From Solea solea (Eukaryota > Chordata > Actinopteri > Pleuronectiformes > Soleidae), in the NCBI RefSeq assembly GCF_958295425.1, contig NC_081148.1:13623360-13687359 (forward strand): 64,000 nucleotides of DNA. Reading direction: 5' to 3'. Below, piece by piece: positions 25,901-38,700 of the stretch (its first letter is position 1; every line of letters begins with the position of its first letter). The position numbers were made by a program, and so were the translations under genes. The notes beneath the pieces were generated by a model. It was not told where the DNA came from. It saw only the letters and a list, made by a program, of their open reading frames with translations, and did no database searches.

Positions 25901-28900
25901 ATGTTGTTACTGTGCTGCAATGTAATGCCTTAATAAATTATTATTATGGCTTTAATTTGTGAAAATAAAGAACTTAGAAGGTTTACATGTACTATATGGC
26001 TCACTCATACTTCCATATTTCCAGGATTATCTTATCTTATCTTATGTTATCTATATTCATTCAAAGGCAATACCTTATATAATATGGAATAACTTAAAAT
26101 AAGGTTAATGTGTATTTATGTATGTAGAATAAATATGTGTTATTATTACTTAATATATGTTTTCTTCATTTTATTTATATATTTTACAGTTCTTCACCTC
26201 TACTTCTTATGTATCTCTCTATTTAAATGAAGTTGGCCAGCACAGGCCTTTCACTTTAACATTTATTAATAAAACATTTTGAATCTTTATTCTTAATTTT
26301 TGCTCCACACAAGATAAATGTTTGTAGACAATCTACTAATCACAAATCAGACTGTTTAAAAAAAAAATAAATAAATAATAATAATAAAAAAAAAAAAACC
26401 TGAACATTAGATGGATGCAAAGTCACCTTGAGGTGGTTTTATAGCACACGCATCATGTTATTGTAAAACTGCTGACAACTCGTGGTCGCGTATTAGCTGA
26501 TGTAGCTGCTCTGTACCTGCGTCACAGTTGTTCTGTTTGGAGTCGTAGCGCTGAGCAGAGAGGCTACGTGCATGACGCTCCCTGATCTTCTCTTTTTCCA
26601 TCTCCTCCTTCAAAATGAGCTTTCCCAAACCAGACTGAATCTACATGCGCACACATACAGAGGGAAGCGTTGACAAACACAGAGGTCTAACGTTTACTGT
26701 AAAATAAATATACAGCAACTTTAACACAAACAATACTGACCTTACTGAGATGTTCCTCCTGGAGTTGCTTTCTTTTCAAGGCCTCTTCTTCCTCATCTTC
26801 TCTGGATCGTCTCCTCCCCTCTGAGCATAAAGGTGCTGTAGACAAGCCCGAAACGTTACGGAAAACACACACACACACACACACACACGCATAAAGACAC
26901 GCACACATTTCTCTCTTGCAGAAACCATGCTGTATGTGTCCTCATTAAGTACAACACGATGAAATGCTTTATTTTATTATTTTTTTTAAATGTACAGAAT
27001 GACAGAAAGCTGCAGCGGATTCTCTTGTCCGTAAGTAAGGCAGTGAGAAATAGACACGGTCAACGTGGACGATAGAACACAAATGTGAGACAGAGTTGAC
27101 GAGACAGACAAACAGGGGGGACTATTTGGGAGTATATTTGGCTTGACTAACATGACGGATGTTTACACTCCATCGGTCATGTCAAGGTTTTACTGGATGT
27201 CAAATACATGAAACAACACAATGTAAGACAGACAGACAAAAATAAACTCGGTTTGAAGTCAGTCTCAGTAATCTCTGTCCAAGTCATTTGTGGCACTATT
27301 GTGTACAGCTAGTGCACCTGTCATGTGCGGTAATAGAACGTGAAATGGTGCAACTGAGGTCACCGAAAGCGGGAAATAATGAGGATGCAACAGAAACCAA
27401 ACGTGTCCCCGCTCTGTGCAAGCAAAAAAAACGTTAAAACCAAGTACTTTAATGCCTGAAGAAGAACAGCATGAGCTCTGAGTGAAGCAGGGATGCATTT
27501 AAGCTTTTGAGGCAGCTGGAGCAGAGGAACCAGAGCTGGGGTAAGGTGTCTATTGTACCGCTTGACGGTAGCAGTGCAAGCATATCCATCGGGAGCCTAC
27601 TGTACCTAATAAAGTGAGCGAGTAGGGCCAACAGTCGCCCTCGCTCCGTGAGCTGTCATCCGAAGAAGGAGCATGGGCTGCGGGGAAGGTGGCGGATCTG
27701 ATGATGTCATCAGCTGACTTGCTTTGACGTGCTACGGCAGCTGTATCTACGTTGGTAATCATTGGAACTGATCTATCAGTGTCGGGGCCAGAGTCTAAAT
27801 CAACAGTTAACATCACAGAGCCGTTAGATCCGCAGGTTCAGCGCTCACTTCATCTTAGTGCATCTACAAAACACGTCTTTTTAAACTAGTCAACAACTGC
27901 CACTGGTCGCTGGAGTTATGACCAGCTGGTGTGCTCAGATCTCCTCACTCCACTGGCTTATTTTGTCAGATCCACTTTAAAGTGAGACTGCGTAACGTCT
28001 GAAAACAGACAAAACACATTCTCACTCAAATTTCAGAACAGACTGTCTTGCAGAGAAGTGTGGCACTCAAGGTAAAAAATAGACATCGGTGAGGGTGACA
28101 CAAAAGTGGAAGTGATGTCTCTCCTTACATCTCAGCCTTCTGTTCCATAAAAGATCTAATATTTCCTTAATTTAATACCCGCTTGGCTACAATAGGCTAT
28201 TGCTTCTAAATCAAGGCTGACTATCAGGCCAGTAGAATCTATAGTTTCAGTGTGTGGTCGTGGCTGTTTCCTGCTGACAAAGGCTGAGGCTGATCAAGCA
28301 CAAGAGGAAGCAACATGCATATTGTGAATAATCCTGGGATCTCGTCTTGGCCGCCCTTGACTCAGCTTTCACTATGTTGATGATACTGCACCCATTATTA
28401 CACATAGAGGTCACAGTGGATTATACTGATAATTGCCCTGTTGACGCTCAAAATTATACTTTGAGATAACCTGTGTCTTGACTCTTTAAATTACACTCAA
28501 CTCCTGCTTTATCTTCATTTTTGAATGACTTAGCATAACATCTAAGCATTTTTGTTTTGTTTCTCTGCTTTTTATTATATCATATTCATACTAGCTGGTG
28601 CAGGGTTCTACTTGTATGACATTTAATATGTGTACTCTTGTTTGAAATAACAGGAGTGCAGAAAGGTAAAGATGTCCAGGCAGAGTGCAGCAAAATGCAG
28701 GAGAGGTACTTTCAGCATAGGAAAGACAGGCAGCACAAAACCCACGAGACAGGACAGGTACGTCATTTAAGATTTGGTCCATTTTCATAATTGGCACGGA
28801 CAGATAACTGCTGAATTGCATGAAGATTGACTTGAACGTTGTTGCACAAATGGTCACGTCACGTCATCTGAATTTAAGAAAGGGCTCACTGCAACATCAC

Positions 28901-29723
28901 TCTTGTGACTCGTTACTATGGGCAAAGTGCAGAGTAAAACACGCATTCAGTCCCGTTCAGACAGAGAAGGATTGGAGACAGACTTCAAACGCTGCTCAAA
29001 CACTGACACTGGGAGGGGGTGACAACATGGTTAGATGATTAACACAGTTTTGAATGATTAAAGACAGCATTTCCACAGTAGAGCTCCACTCAGTACCAAG
29101 TACTTCTCAGTGTTCGTGTTTTAAAGGCACGCCCACAATTCATGCACCCTCACCCACACTACTCCTGACAATACTTATATCAGTGACCAGTGACCTCAAA
29201 TACAGTAAATAGTATTTTTAGGAGCTTTATACTGACTTAATGTGCAATGTGCACTTGAGTCATCAGTCTGTGTATAAAGGAGTGCTTGTTGGAATCACAT
29301 CACCTCGAGTTTGAATCTCAAGTAGGAATCACAGACCGACATACTTCTTTGTTTACTTTACTTTGTTTACTTTACTGTAAAACATAGTACAAATACAAAT
29401 AAGTCTAAATAAGGACAAACGTTACCGTGTTGTTTGTAGATGGGTGGCTTTCTGTAGATGTTGCTCCCCTGATCTGGAAACATTCCAATAAAGAGAAAAT
29501 AGACATTTACTCAGTAGATGATGTCGGCTGTTGTAGACATTAATCAGCTCTTTAATCTGAGCACCGCTGGGATTACACTTAATGGTACCCTTTATTTCCT
29601 GTAAAGGATCTGTACAGTTGTGAAAGACAAAGGGGCAAAAGCAAAAGCTGATCCTAATTGAAGTATAGTAAGTAGGAAAGGAAGGAAGGAAGGAAGGAAG
29701 AAAGAAAGAAAGAAAGAAAGAAA

Positions 29724-29786
<63 letters not shown>

Positions 29787-32700
29787 GGGAAGAGCAGTGA
29801 CAGGGTGCGCTCCAGCTCCTACCTGGGAGGTGGAAATGTTTAGGGGTCAGAGAGAGAGGCGGGGTGACCGGCCGGCTGTCGGCCCTGAGCGGGAGAGGGG
29901 AGCTCCGGCCACTCGGCGGGTCGGTGCCTCCAGTGAGAACAACCAAGAACAGAACATAAGCAGGAATACTAAAGGGGAACCACAGTATGATTGTTGCAAC
30001 ACACAGGGACCGACGGGACCAGCCGATGTCATTTTGAGCGAATGGTGAGACATTCTGGCTGGTTCTGATAATGGAGCAGGTTAATGGAGCTAAGCACTAT
30101 TTGGAAGATGAAGGCGCAAAAGCGGATCAAGGCAGCAGAGGTAAAAAATAGGCAGATTAAATGCTTCAGAGATGTGTTTTTAATGTAGTATAAAGTCTGT
30201 TAGACCGTTGCATAATATCAGCTCACAGTGGAATGAAAGTTAAGATGTGAATACTTCAAGGCGAGCAAAGGCAAACTAATTTTAGCGCACGTCTTAAGGG
30301 TCTTACAGTTTACCAGAGTCTTAAGATTTATTGTGAAAAGAAGTCATCCAACATTCAGGGAGCTATTATAGATTATATTTGGATTACGAGCATGCAAAGC
30401 TGAACAAACATAGAGCCTGTCAGTAACTTTGGCCAAAGCTGTGTGTGTCTCAGGTGAAGTTAGTTTGATGGTTTGTCTACATGGGTTTATTATTCAGGAT
30501 GGCAGATCTAGAAGAATGAAAAATGGCAATGGACCGAGAACAGCAGATGTGGCATTGAGGGGTGGGGGTGGTGATGGTGATGGTGGTGGTGATGGTGGTG
30601 GTGGTGGTGGCATCCCAGGTGAAGATGGTAATGATGTGTTGCCTTTGGGGTGGGTAGCAAACAACTGAGTGGGGCCCTTACCTTGGCTATGGGGGAGGAA
30701 GTGGTGTCTGAAAGGGGAGGTAGGGCGAGAGTCACTATTTCTGGAGCCCACACTGTTACTGCACAGGGAGGAGCAGAGTTTCTGCATGCCTGTCAGAGCC
30801 TCTGCAGTGAGGGAGGGTGCGGGACAGGGGGCAAAACCCCAGGACCAGGCAGCAGAGGTGGACATTGTGGGGAGGAGATAGAGGGTGAGAAGGTGAGGGA
30901 CATAAGAGATCAAATGTCCAAAAACTGAAAATGAAAGACACCTCAGGTGAGATGTTAGGCGTGTTCAGGATAAACACAAAGACCCAGGGAGGAGTTTTAC
31001 ATTTTAAAATCAAATCCTTTGATGGAAAGAGAAAGTGTGTTGTGAAAGGTGCAATACTGACTTTAAGGCGGGAATGTTCATCAAGTCAAACAAAAACAAA
31101 TAAACTGCAAAAGCAGCCAAAGTTAATTTGTGAGAAAAAAGGTGAAAAATTCTAAATGACCAGTAGCTTTTTCTCCATATACTTATAAAACGGATTTAGA
31201 TTTGAATCACAGACAATTAATAATAATAAACAGTGTGGTGCAAAATACTGATCTGATCTTCTGTTAGCTCACTTTGCATCTTGCAAATTGATGAGAAAAT
31301 AAAAATGTAATTTATATTCGTGAAAGCATTCTTACACTACAGCATTTTTTACAACAAACACATACACACACATACGCACACACACACACACTTTTAAAAA
31401 CTCACCTGGCCTGTGAAAATGTTGTGGGGACCGTGACAAGGTTGGGGTGTATCCATGGCGACTATAAACTGGTGATATAGAGCCCTGACTGGTGGACCTT
31501 TGGAGGACGCGTTCCCTTCTATCGTATGAGACCTGACACACACACATGCGGGTTATACACTATATTTATTGCATATAGGGAACAGTGAAATTGTAAAAAA
31601 AAAAGTATATGCACTCACTTCAGTGGGTGGGGTGGGCGACATGTTTCTTGAGGACTAAAATGAATCAAAGAAGTCGGAATTACCACTTTTTAAACTTTTC
31701 AACATAATCTAAGATACATCCAGACATTAATATTATAATATCATGGCGTTATGACAGTAAAACACATTAAAAACACCACTCTCTGCCAGAGCTGAGCATG
31801 CCTTCTCTGCTGACCTCCTACATCTTTTAACAAATACCTCACACGCTGTAGTTTCTATTGTAATTTATCATTACAAGAGTCATTTATCAACATCAGCTGA
31901 TGTGTCTCACCTTGTCATCAGGCAAGGGGGAACGCTCCCTCCGGGCAGTGTGGAGCTGTAAGAGACACTGAAGCTCAGAACAGCATGAAGGTATTTCGGT
32001 ATTAAAAAAATAAAAATCACACAATCTCTGAGGACTCCTTTGAGTTGATTAGTTTTCTATTTTCCTGTTTTATTGTCCTGCTAATGGCAGTCATGTGCCA
32101 CAGCAAAACAGAGGGTTAGTGATGAAGGTGCACAAAGACAAAGTGTGCATGCAAAAGAAGGGAAGCATGCCGTTTACCTCTCCCACACTCTCTTGTCTCT
32201 CCTCTCTCTCATCCAGTGAGGTGGAGTACATAGGTTCATAGGTAATAAGATCAGGACGCTCAATGTCATAAATGGCTTTGACTTTTGGAATAGCAGCTAG
32301 GTCTCTGTAATCAAGGATCTCATTGTCTACTTTTGCCTAGGGAGACAAATAAAGACAGACAGGTACACGTGGACAGGAGTACAGAGGGTTTACTCTTGTA
32401 ATACTACAGAACAACTCAAGAGTTTCAGCGCTGATACTCAGTCTCTGTGTCATAACTTACATAGATCGTGTGACCTGGTGAGCCAGGTATGCTTGAACCA
32501 GGTCTGGAACAAATGCTCTCGGACGACGACCGCGTAGGCTGTGAGAAGAAAACAACACAGGTGGCTGTTAGTCATAACTTCATCTGCCAGGCAGTCAGTC
32601 TCCCATGATCCACAGTAGATCCCTGCCAAGTGCTTTCAAACACCCGTTATTACTCCAAAAACACATCACATCATTTGGCCGTTGTACTTCATGAGCAATG

Positions 32701-35700
32701 GAAAGGGATTTCTGTGTCTACGTTTTATGAACCACATGGAGGACCTTTTCGGAATACAAACATGTCTCCTCATGATTTGGTCATTCATTTGCAAATTGGC
32801 AAAGTGAATGAGTGCTTTAGCGCCGTGACTTTGTGTGCTTAATGCTTGTTTATGGTAGGAAATGAAGAGTTTGGATGGCAGCAGCGGCTTTGAATGTAGT
32901 GTGATCAAATGAGCGTTTCGCCTACTGGGTAAATGGGTTATTTAGTCACCTTTGAAATCATGTCAGCTACTTCAAATGTCTGTGTCTCATGCACCTTTGA
33001 TTCATGTGTTTTAAGAAAAAAAAAAATAAATAAATAAAAAATACGAGACTAGATGGCTCTGCATGACACACAGAGGGCACTACAGGCTGTCTCCAGAAGA
33101 TGGCAGCATACAGTGCATTGTGTCCTATGTACAGAATATGGTGAAACACAGGATGATGCCATCTCATAGCCAATAGCGAATACAGTACCTGCCTTTCTGT
33201 TTTTTGAAGGAATAAGAGGGACGGAGGCAATAGCTGTGGAGGAAGGGAGAGGGGGGTTCACAGGACATCACACAGGGGTTGTGCCTCTGCAGCCTGACTT
33301 ACAGTTCTCATAATGTACATCAGAGCCAACACATACACGTGTCATCATGCACATGAACGAGTAGTTAAACATGGAAAAGCGCGCGCTCGCACACGACCAC
33401 CTCGCCTAAATATGCCCATACTTTAAACCAGAATAAGTTACGTGTTTTGTTTTTTTTTCCAAGTGAAACACTGTTTTGAGACACAAACAGAGAAGTGCTT
33501 TCAGACAAGACAAAGTCAACTACAATCAGTAGTCAGTGACAACCAAATTCCTACCCGCTCCCTGTGTCTCTCCTCTGATCTCATAGTGTTCTTGCAGCCT
33601 GGATGCCAAACTGTCGATCCTGAGGACGAGAGGAAACATCAAATTCATTTGTGTATTCTTAGAATATATATATATATATATGTTTGATTTAAATTCATTC
33701 TCCAAAGGACTTCATGTGTTTGGTAACACTTGACACTACAGTGCAGTAACAGCATGGTTATAGAATGCTTATAATTTGTAATAGAGACATCTTATCTCAT
33801 TTCCAGCATGGTAATAACAATGGTAATATAAGGAGATAATACTATTACTGTAGTATTAGATTGTCTCCTAAATAATAATAATCTAGGTAATCTCTATTAT
33901 GTGGAACATGCATTTTCCTTTGGCATTACCAAAGACATTGGTGAGTTCTATAGAAATAAAGAAGTATTACTTATTGTACTTATATTGTTACTGTACTATA
34001 ATAATATAAAGTGTATTTTCCATTGTATATATACATATAGATATATCTATATACATCTATATGCACATATATAAATATACATACATATATACATATATAT
34101 GTATGTATATATATATATACATACATATATAGTACAATAACAAACACCTCTACTCTCAGACTGTAGTGACTATTTTAAAAATGAGGCAAATCACAAATAC
34201 ATCACAATGTAATTTCATTTTTCTATTTTTAATGATTGGGTTTTGTTCAAATGATACATTTCAATGTTTCTGGCTTTTAAATGTAATTTTGTTATGATGT
34301 AAAGCACATTGAGTAACCCTTGTGTATGAAACGTGCCCTACAAATAAAGATTGGTTGATCTTATTTTAGCATTGTTGTTTTCCAATAGCTATTGACAATG
34401 TTTGGGATTTTACTGTTTGATTTAATTTTGTATTGTAAAGTTACCGCCTGTTGGTCTATGACCACAAAGAAAGACAGACTTTCTTTCACATATTAAAAAA
34501 CAATAGCGTAGACAGAACAAATGCCAACACTTTAACATAAAGGGATCATTTCATGGTTTGATTATGAAACTCATGTGGATCACGTGCCGTTTGCCTTTGC
34601 AGTCACAAAATCTAAGCTGCCTGAAAACCCATGAAAGGTATTGTAGTGCTCTCATGAACGCACAACAGGAATGACACTGCTTTAGAAGAACGCCGTCGCT
34701 CTCTCTAGATAAGGTTCAAAGTCATAGGAGGAGGATTAAAGCTGCTCTGTTAACTTGCTGTGGTGCAGCACTCTACTCAAACACTGGCCTCTCAGCGCAT
34801 TTCACCTCAACTGCCAATTTATATTCATGAATACGAGTATGAATATATATGAATATGAGTACAAAATTAAAAAAAAAATTAAAAAATGTCATCAGCACAA
34901 ACATAGTTGGTAAATGCACAACCTTAAAATTAAAATGCATCATTTTTGTTTCTTAAACCAAGAGTAAGTTGAAGTTTGAAGCACAGTGAGGTTGTTAATA
35001 CTCCGTTACAACACAGGTTGGTTAACTCACCTTGCAGATACATCTCTTCTCCTTCTGTGAACATCTGATTGCACCTGCTGCATCTCGCACAGCTGGGGTG
35101 GTAGTGCTTATCTCCTGCCTGGGAAACACAGCGCACAAAGGAGGCTTGACATCACAGGGAAATGAAGACCAGTAACACCTGCAGTGCAGCGAGTGAGGCG
35201 GTGCTGTGACTTGCACAAAATAAACCCAGCGCTCGCGCATTTCTGTCCTCTAACGTCCTCAAACTCGGAGAGAGTGTGGGGGACAGTTTCATCACATCTG
35301 GTGTGCTGGTGCTGTAACTGCTCCTTTAAGAAGAACTGCTGATGAAACAGTGCCACTGGGTAGATGTGAGGGAAAAAAAGTTTCCCTGAAAATGCTCCAT
35401 ACAGGTTCCTGGAAACGTATGAAAAATCCATAAGATTATTAAACTGTAAAATGTATTTCAGTCAAATACTAAAATTGCAAGTATTGGATGTGATCACCAT
35501 GACAGTGGCCATGTTTGACACAGTCAACCTGATTTCAAATATCTGAGAGTTCCCCTTTATAATAACCTGCATAATGTGACTCAGTAAAATGATCAGACGG
35601 TTCCAGGCGCTCCGTTCCCATCTACACCGATGTAGCAATTTGCATGCAGAGTGCCCCATTATACCGTCTGTATGACTTTGACCAGGAATGAAAAACACCA

Positions 35701-38700
35701 AAATGAAACTTAGCCTCCCGTACTGTGGAACAACCCTCAGTAGCATTTCAACAGGCAAGTGGCCACTCAGAGATACCGAGCTACTGACTAATATTTGCAT
35801 TTGACATTTTACTGTACATCTACAGAGCGGCTACAGCCAGCACTTTATGGCACGCCCTCGCCAACAATCCTTTCATGTGCAGTGTTAAACTGAATTTGAC
35901 TCTCAGGGGTAATAAAGGCACTTAAGCTATATGCGTGGTCTACCATTGCACCCCATATGTCTCTCTGCCTTTAATGGTCTCTTTTATTAACCACGCATTA
36001 ATTAGGCAAACACATTGCAACTGGACGATCATTTACCTCATATGAAAAATAGACGGTGTCTTCCTGATACCTTGGTGAAGAATATAGTCAATCACCACCA
36101 GGGGGGCAACTACACAAATGGAAGTTTGTAAGAAAATGTGTCTCATTCTTACTTGATTTAGAAATTCCAGTTAACATTTGCTTGAGGAGTTAATGTCTTA
36201 GTCACTGCTTTCAGGTTTTCTTACATAGAGAACAATGTCGACTAAATTATGTTCCCATTCATTTTCTACTGCTTTATCCTCCACATGAGGGTGGCGGGGT
36301 GCACCGGTGAATCGCGGGGTCACACCACGGACAAGTTGCCAGTCCATCATAGGGTCACATAGAGACAAACAACCATCCACTCTCACACTCAAGGTCAATT
36401 GAGAGTATCCAATTTGCCTAATCCTGAAATCTGCATGTTTTTGGACAGTGGGAGGAAAACAGAGAACCTGGAGAAAACCACCGCGCACAAACTCCATGCA
36501 AATAGGTCGTGATTGGTCTCCTTGAGACGCCTCTGAACCTCCGGTTGCAAAATATCAGCATAACCCATTAAATCCTGATTGAGGAGCAGGAGTTCAAATT
36601 CTTATGGCTGATGTCACGACCAGTTGCCACTTGTGGACAATATGCAAACCATCATTGGCTGCATAGAATTCTATGGGTCAGTGATCAGACAGGCTGATGA
36701 AGCTGTGGCCCCCACTGATCCCCTGCTGAGGCATTTTCCTATTGTCGTAAAGTCCTGCCTTAGTGGTGGATTACTGTAAACCTGACTGGCTGGCGAGCAG
36801 TGACATTTTCATACAGAACTCAGTATCTAATTGGCAGGACAGACGTGCTAAAACTCTGTTTGAAAGAGTTGGCAATGTTTTACATAAACTGAGCTCGGTT
36901 AATAACCTTTAACAAGAGTTTCATAACAGCAGCGTGACACACAGCTTTAATTAGTAATGATCAAGTAAAGTCTTTTTTTATGTTTTATGTCATAATTACG
37001 CAAGTTGTGGCAAAGCACGCTTGCATGAGCGTCTACATGTACTTGTACTTGGCAGCCTGTGGCCAAGTGGAAAGGGAACTTGGCTTGTCGCCGGTTCAAG
37101 TCCCCACCAGGTCGAAAGGGCTGGGGTACCCCTGAGCAAGGTACCCAACCCCCATTGCTCCCTGGGTGCTACTCAATGTGGCAGCCCACTGCTCCTAATT
37201 CTAGGATGGGTCAAAATGCAGAGAATAATTTCCCTAAGGGGATTAATAAAGTATCTAAAATTAAAAAAAAATAAAATGCATGTGTTTTCAGGGCAGTCCT
37301 AAAAACTGGCTATGAATGTGTCTTTTAGCTGAATACAGTCATATCTATCAGTCTATTTGGCTCAATGCGGATGAGATTATCAAACTGCATTTTACCAGTT
37401 CACTCCTACTGTATGCAACATCTTCTGTCTAAATAGGAAGCAGAATGCAGATGTCACAATTCTTAACTGTGGACTCCTTCCTGTAATTGTTCTTCTTAAA
37501 CAAACAAGTCATAAAAAGTCACAAAAGTCATTGAATCAGTGGCAGCTGATGTCTTTAAGCAATCTACGAGTCCAGTTGCTACTGATTCAATGACGTTCGG
37601 AGAACTATGACCTGGATGAATGAGAATCTATACAGACAAAGTGAACATGCAGTATTTGAGTGTGTCAAACTTACCTTAGGCAGGACAGACATGAAATCCA
37701 TGTGCAATATTAATAATATTAATTACAGAAGCATATTATAAACGCCACATCTCATAGCCAGCTGCGCAGAGAGACATCAGCCTGAGCTAATCAGTGGTTG
37801 GAATACGTGACGTGTGTCTCTTTCTTACCTCAAGCACCTTCCCTGTGATGAACTGATGACACGCTTCACACTGAACTCCAAAATGGAGCTGGTAGTCCCT
37901 CTCACAGTAGGGGGCGCCATCCCTGAGAGGAAGAGAGACTCATTTCAAGCCAGGGATGTGACACTGAAATGAAACAGTTTGTGAACAATGTGTAGCCTGT
38001 AATTACAGAGGATGTGAGCAGCTTACTTGCTAATGTACTCCCCGGTAAGCACTTTGTTGCACGCCTTGCACTTAAAGCAGCCCAGATGCCACTGTCGGTC
38101 CAGTGCTAGCAGAGCCTGTCCATTCTTAATGTCTCGACCACATCCTGCACAGTCTGTGAAAAGTGAGAAAAGTGAATATTCGTGCAACAAAAGCTACATG
38201 AAAATATCATAAAAGAGCCAATATACTGAATTAATCCCCACTTAAAGCTTCACCTCGTGTAAAACTGCAGCGATTAACGGGCTCAAAATAACAACCATGG
38301 GGTGAATTCTGCATGAAGAGGGAGAATCTTTGTCATTTCTGAACAAAAACACTAGATGGTGATAGAGGGCAACCACCAATGATCTGACAGCTGTCTCATT
38401 CTATTGTCCACATCTCTCCTAGCGTTGCTCCTAAAACTCCATCCATATCATAGTGAGTTGTTGAGGCTCTTAAAGTCTAACAGGCTTGTTTCTCAACATA
38501 CTATCTCCTTGTCACTTCTCCTTTATTGAAGAGGATGAAAGCAACACAGAGCCCACTGCAACCACAGGGGACAACAACTGTGTAAGGCATAACGAGGCTG
38601 CGATGACGACGTGCCGAGAATCAGCATGCCTTATTTATAGGTGACCTTGTCTAAAAGCGCTTCAAAAGCCAACAGAGGGATTGCTGGGGCTGAGTGAGAG

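Noticed and set aside
29422..29946. 174-codon minus-strand frame rich in Ser, Phe and Leu
   Set aside because: It is mostly the (GAAA)n microsatellite read backwards. Its 3' end overlaps the real 48-bp ablim1 exon, which is in a defined splice context instead.
30494..30928. Open frames with poly-His, poly-Pro or poly-Gly runs on both strands
   Set aside because: They are translations of a GGT/GAT simple repeat in an intron, with no domain, no splice context and no similarity.
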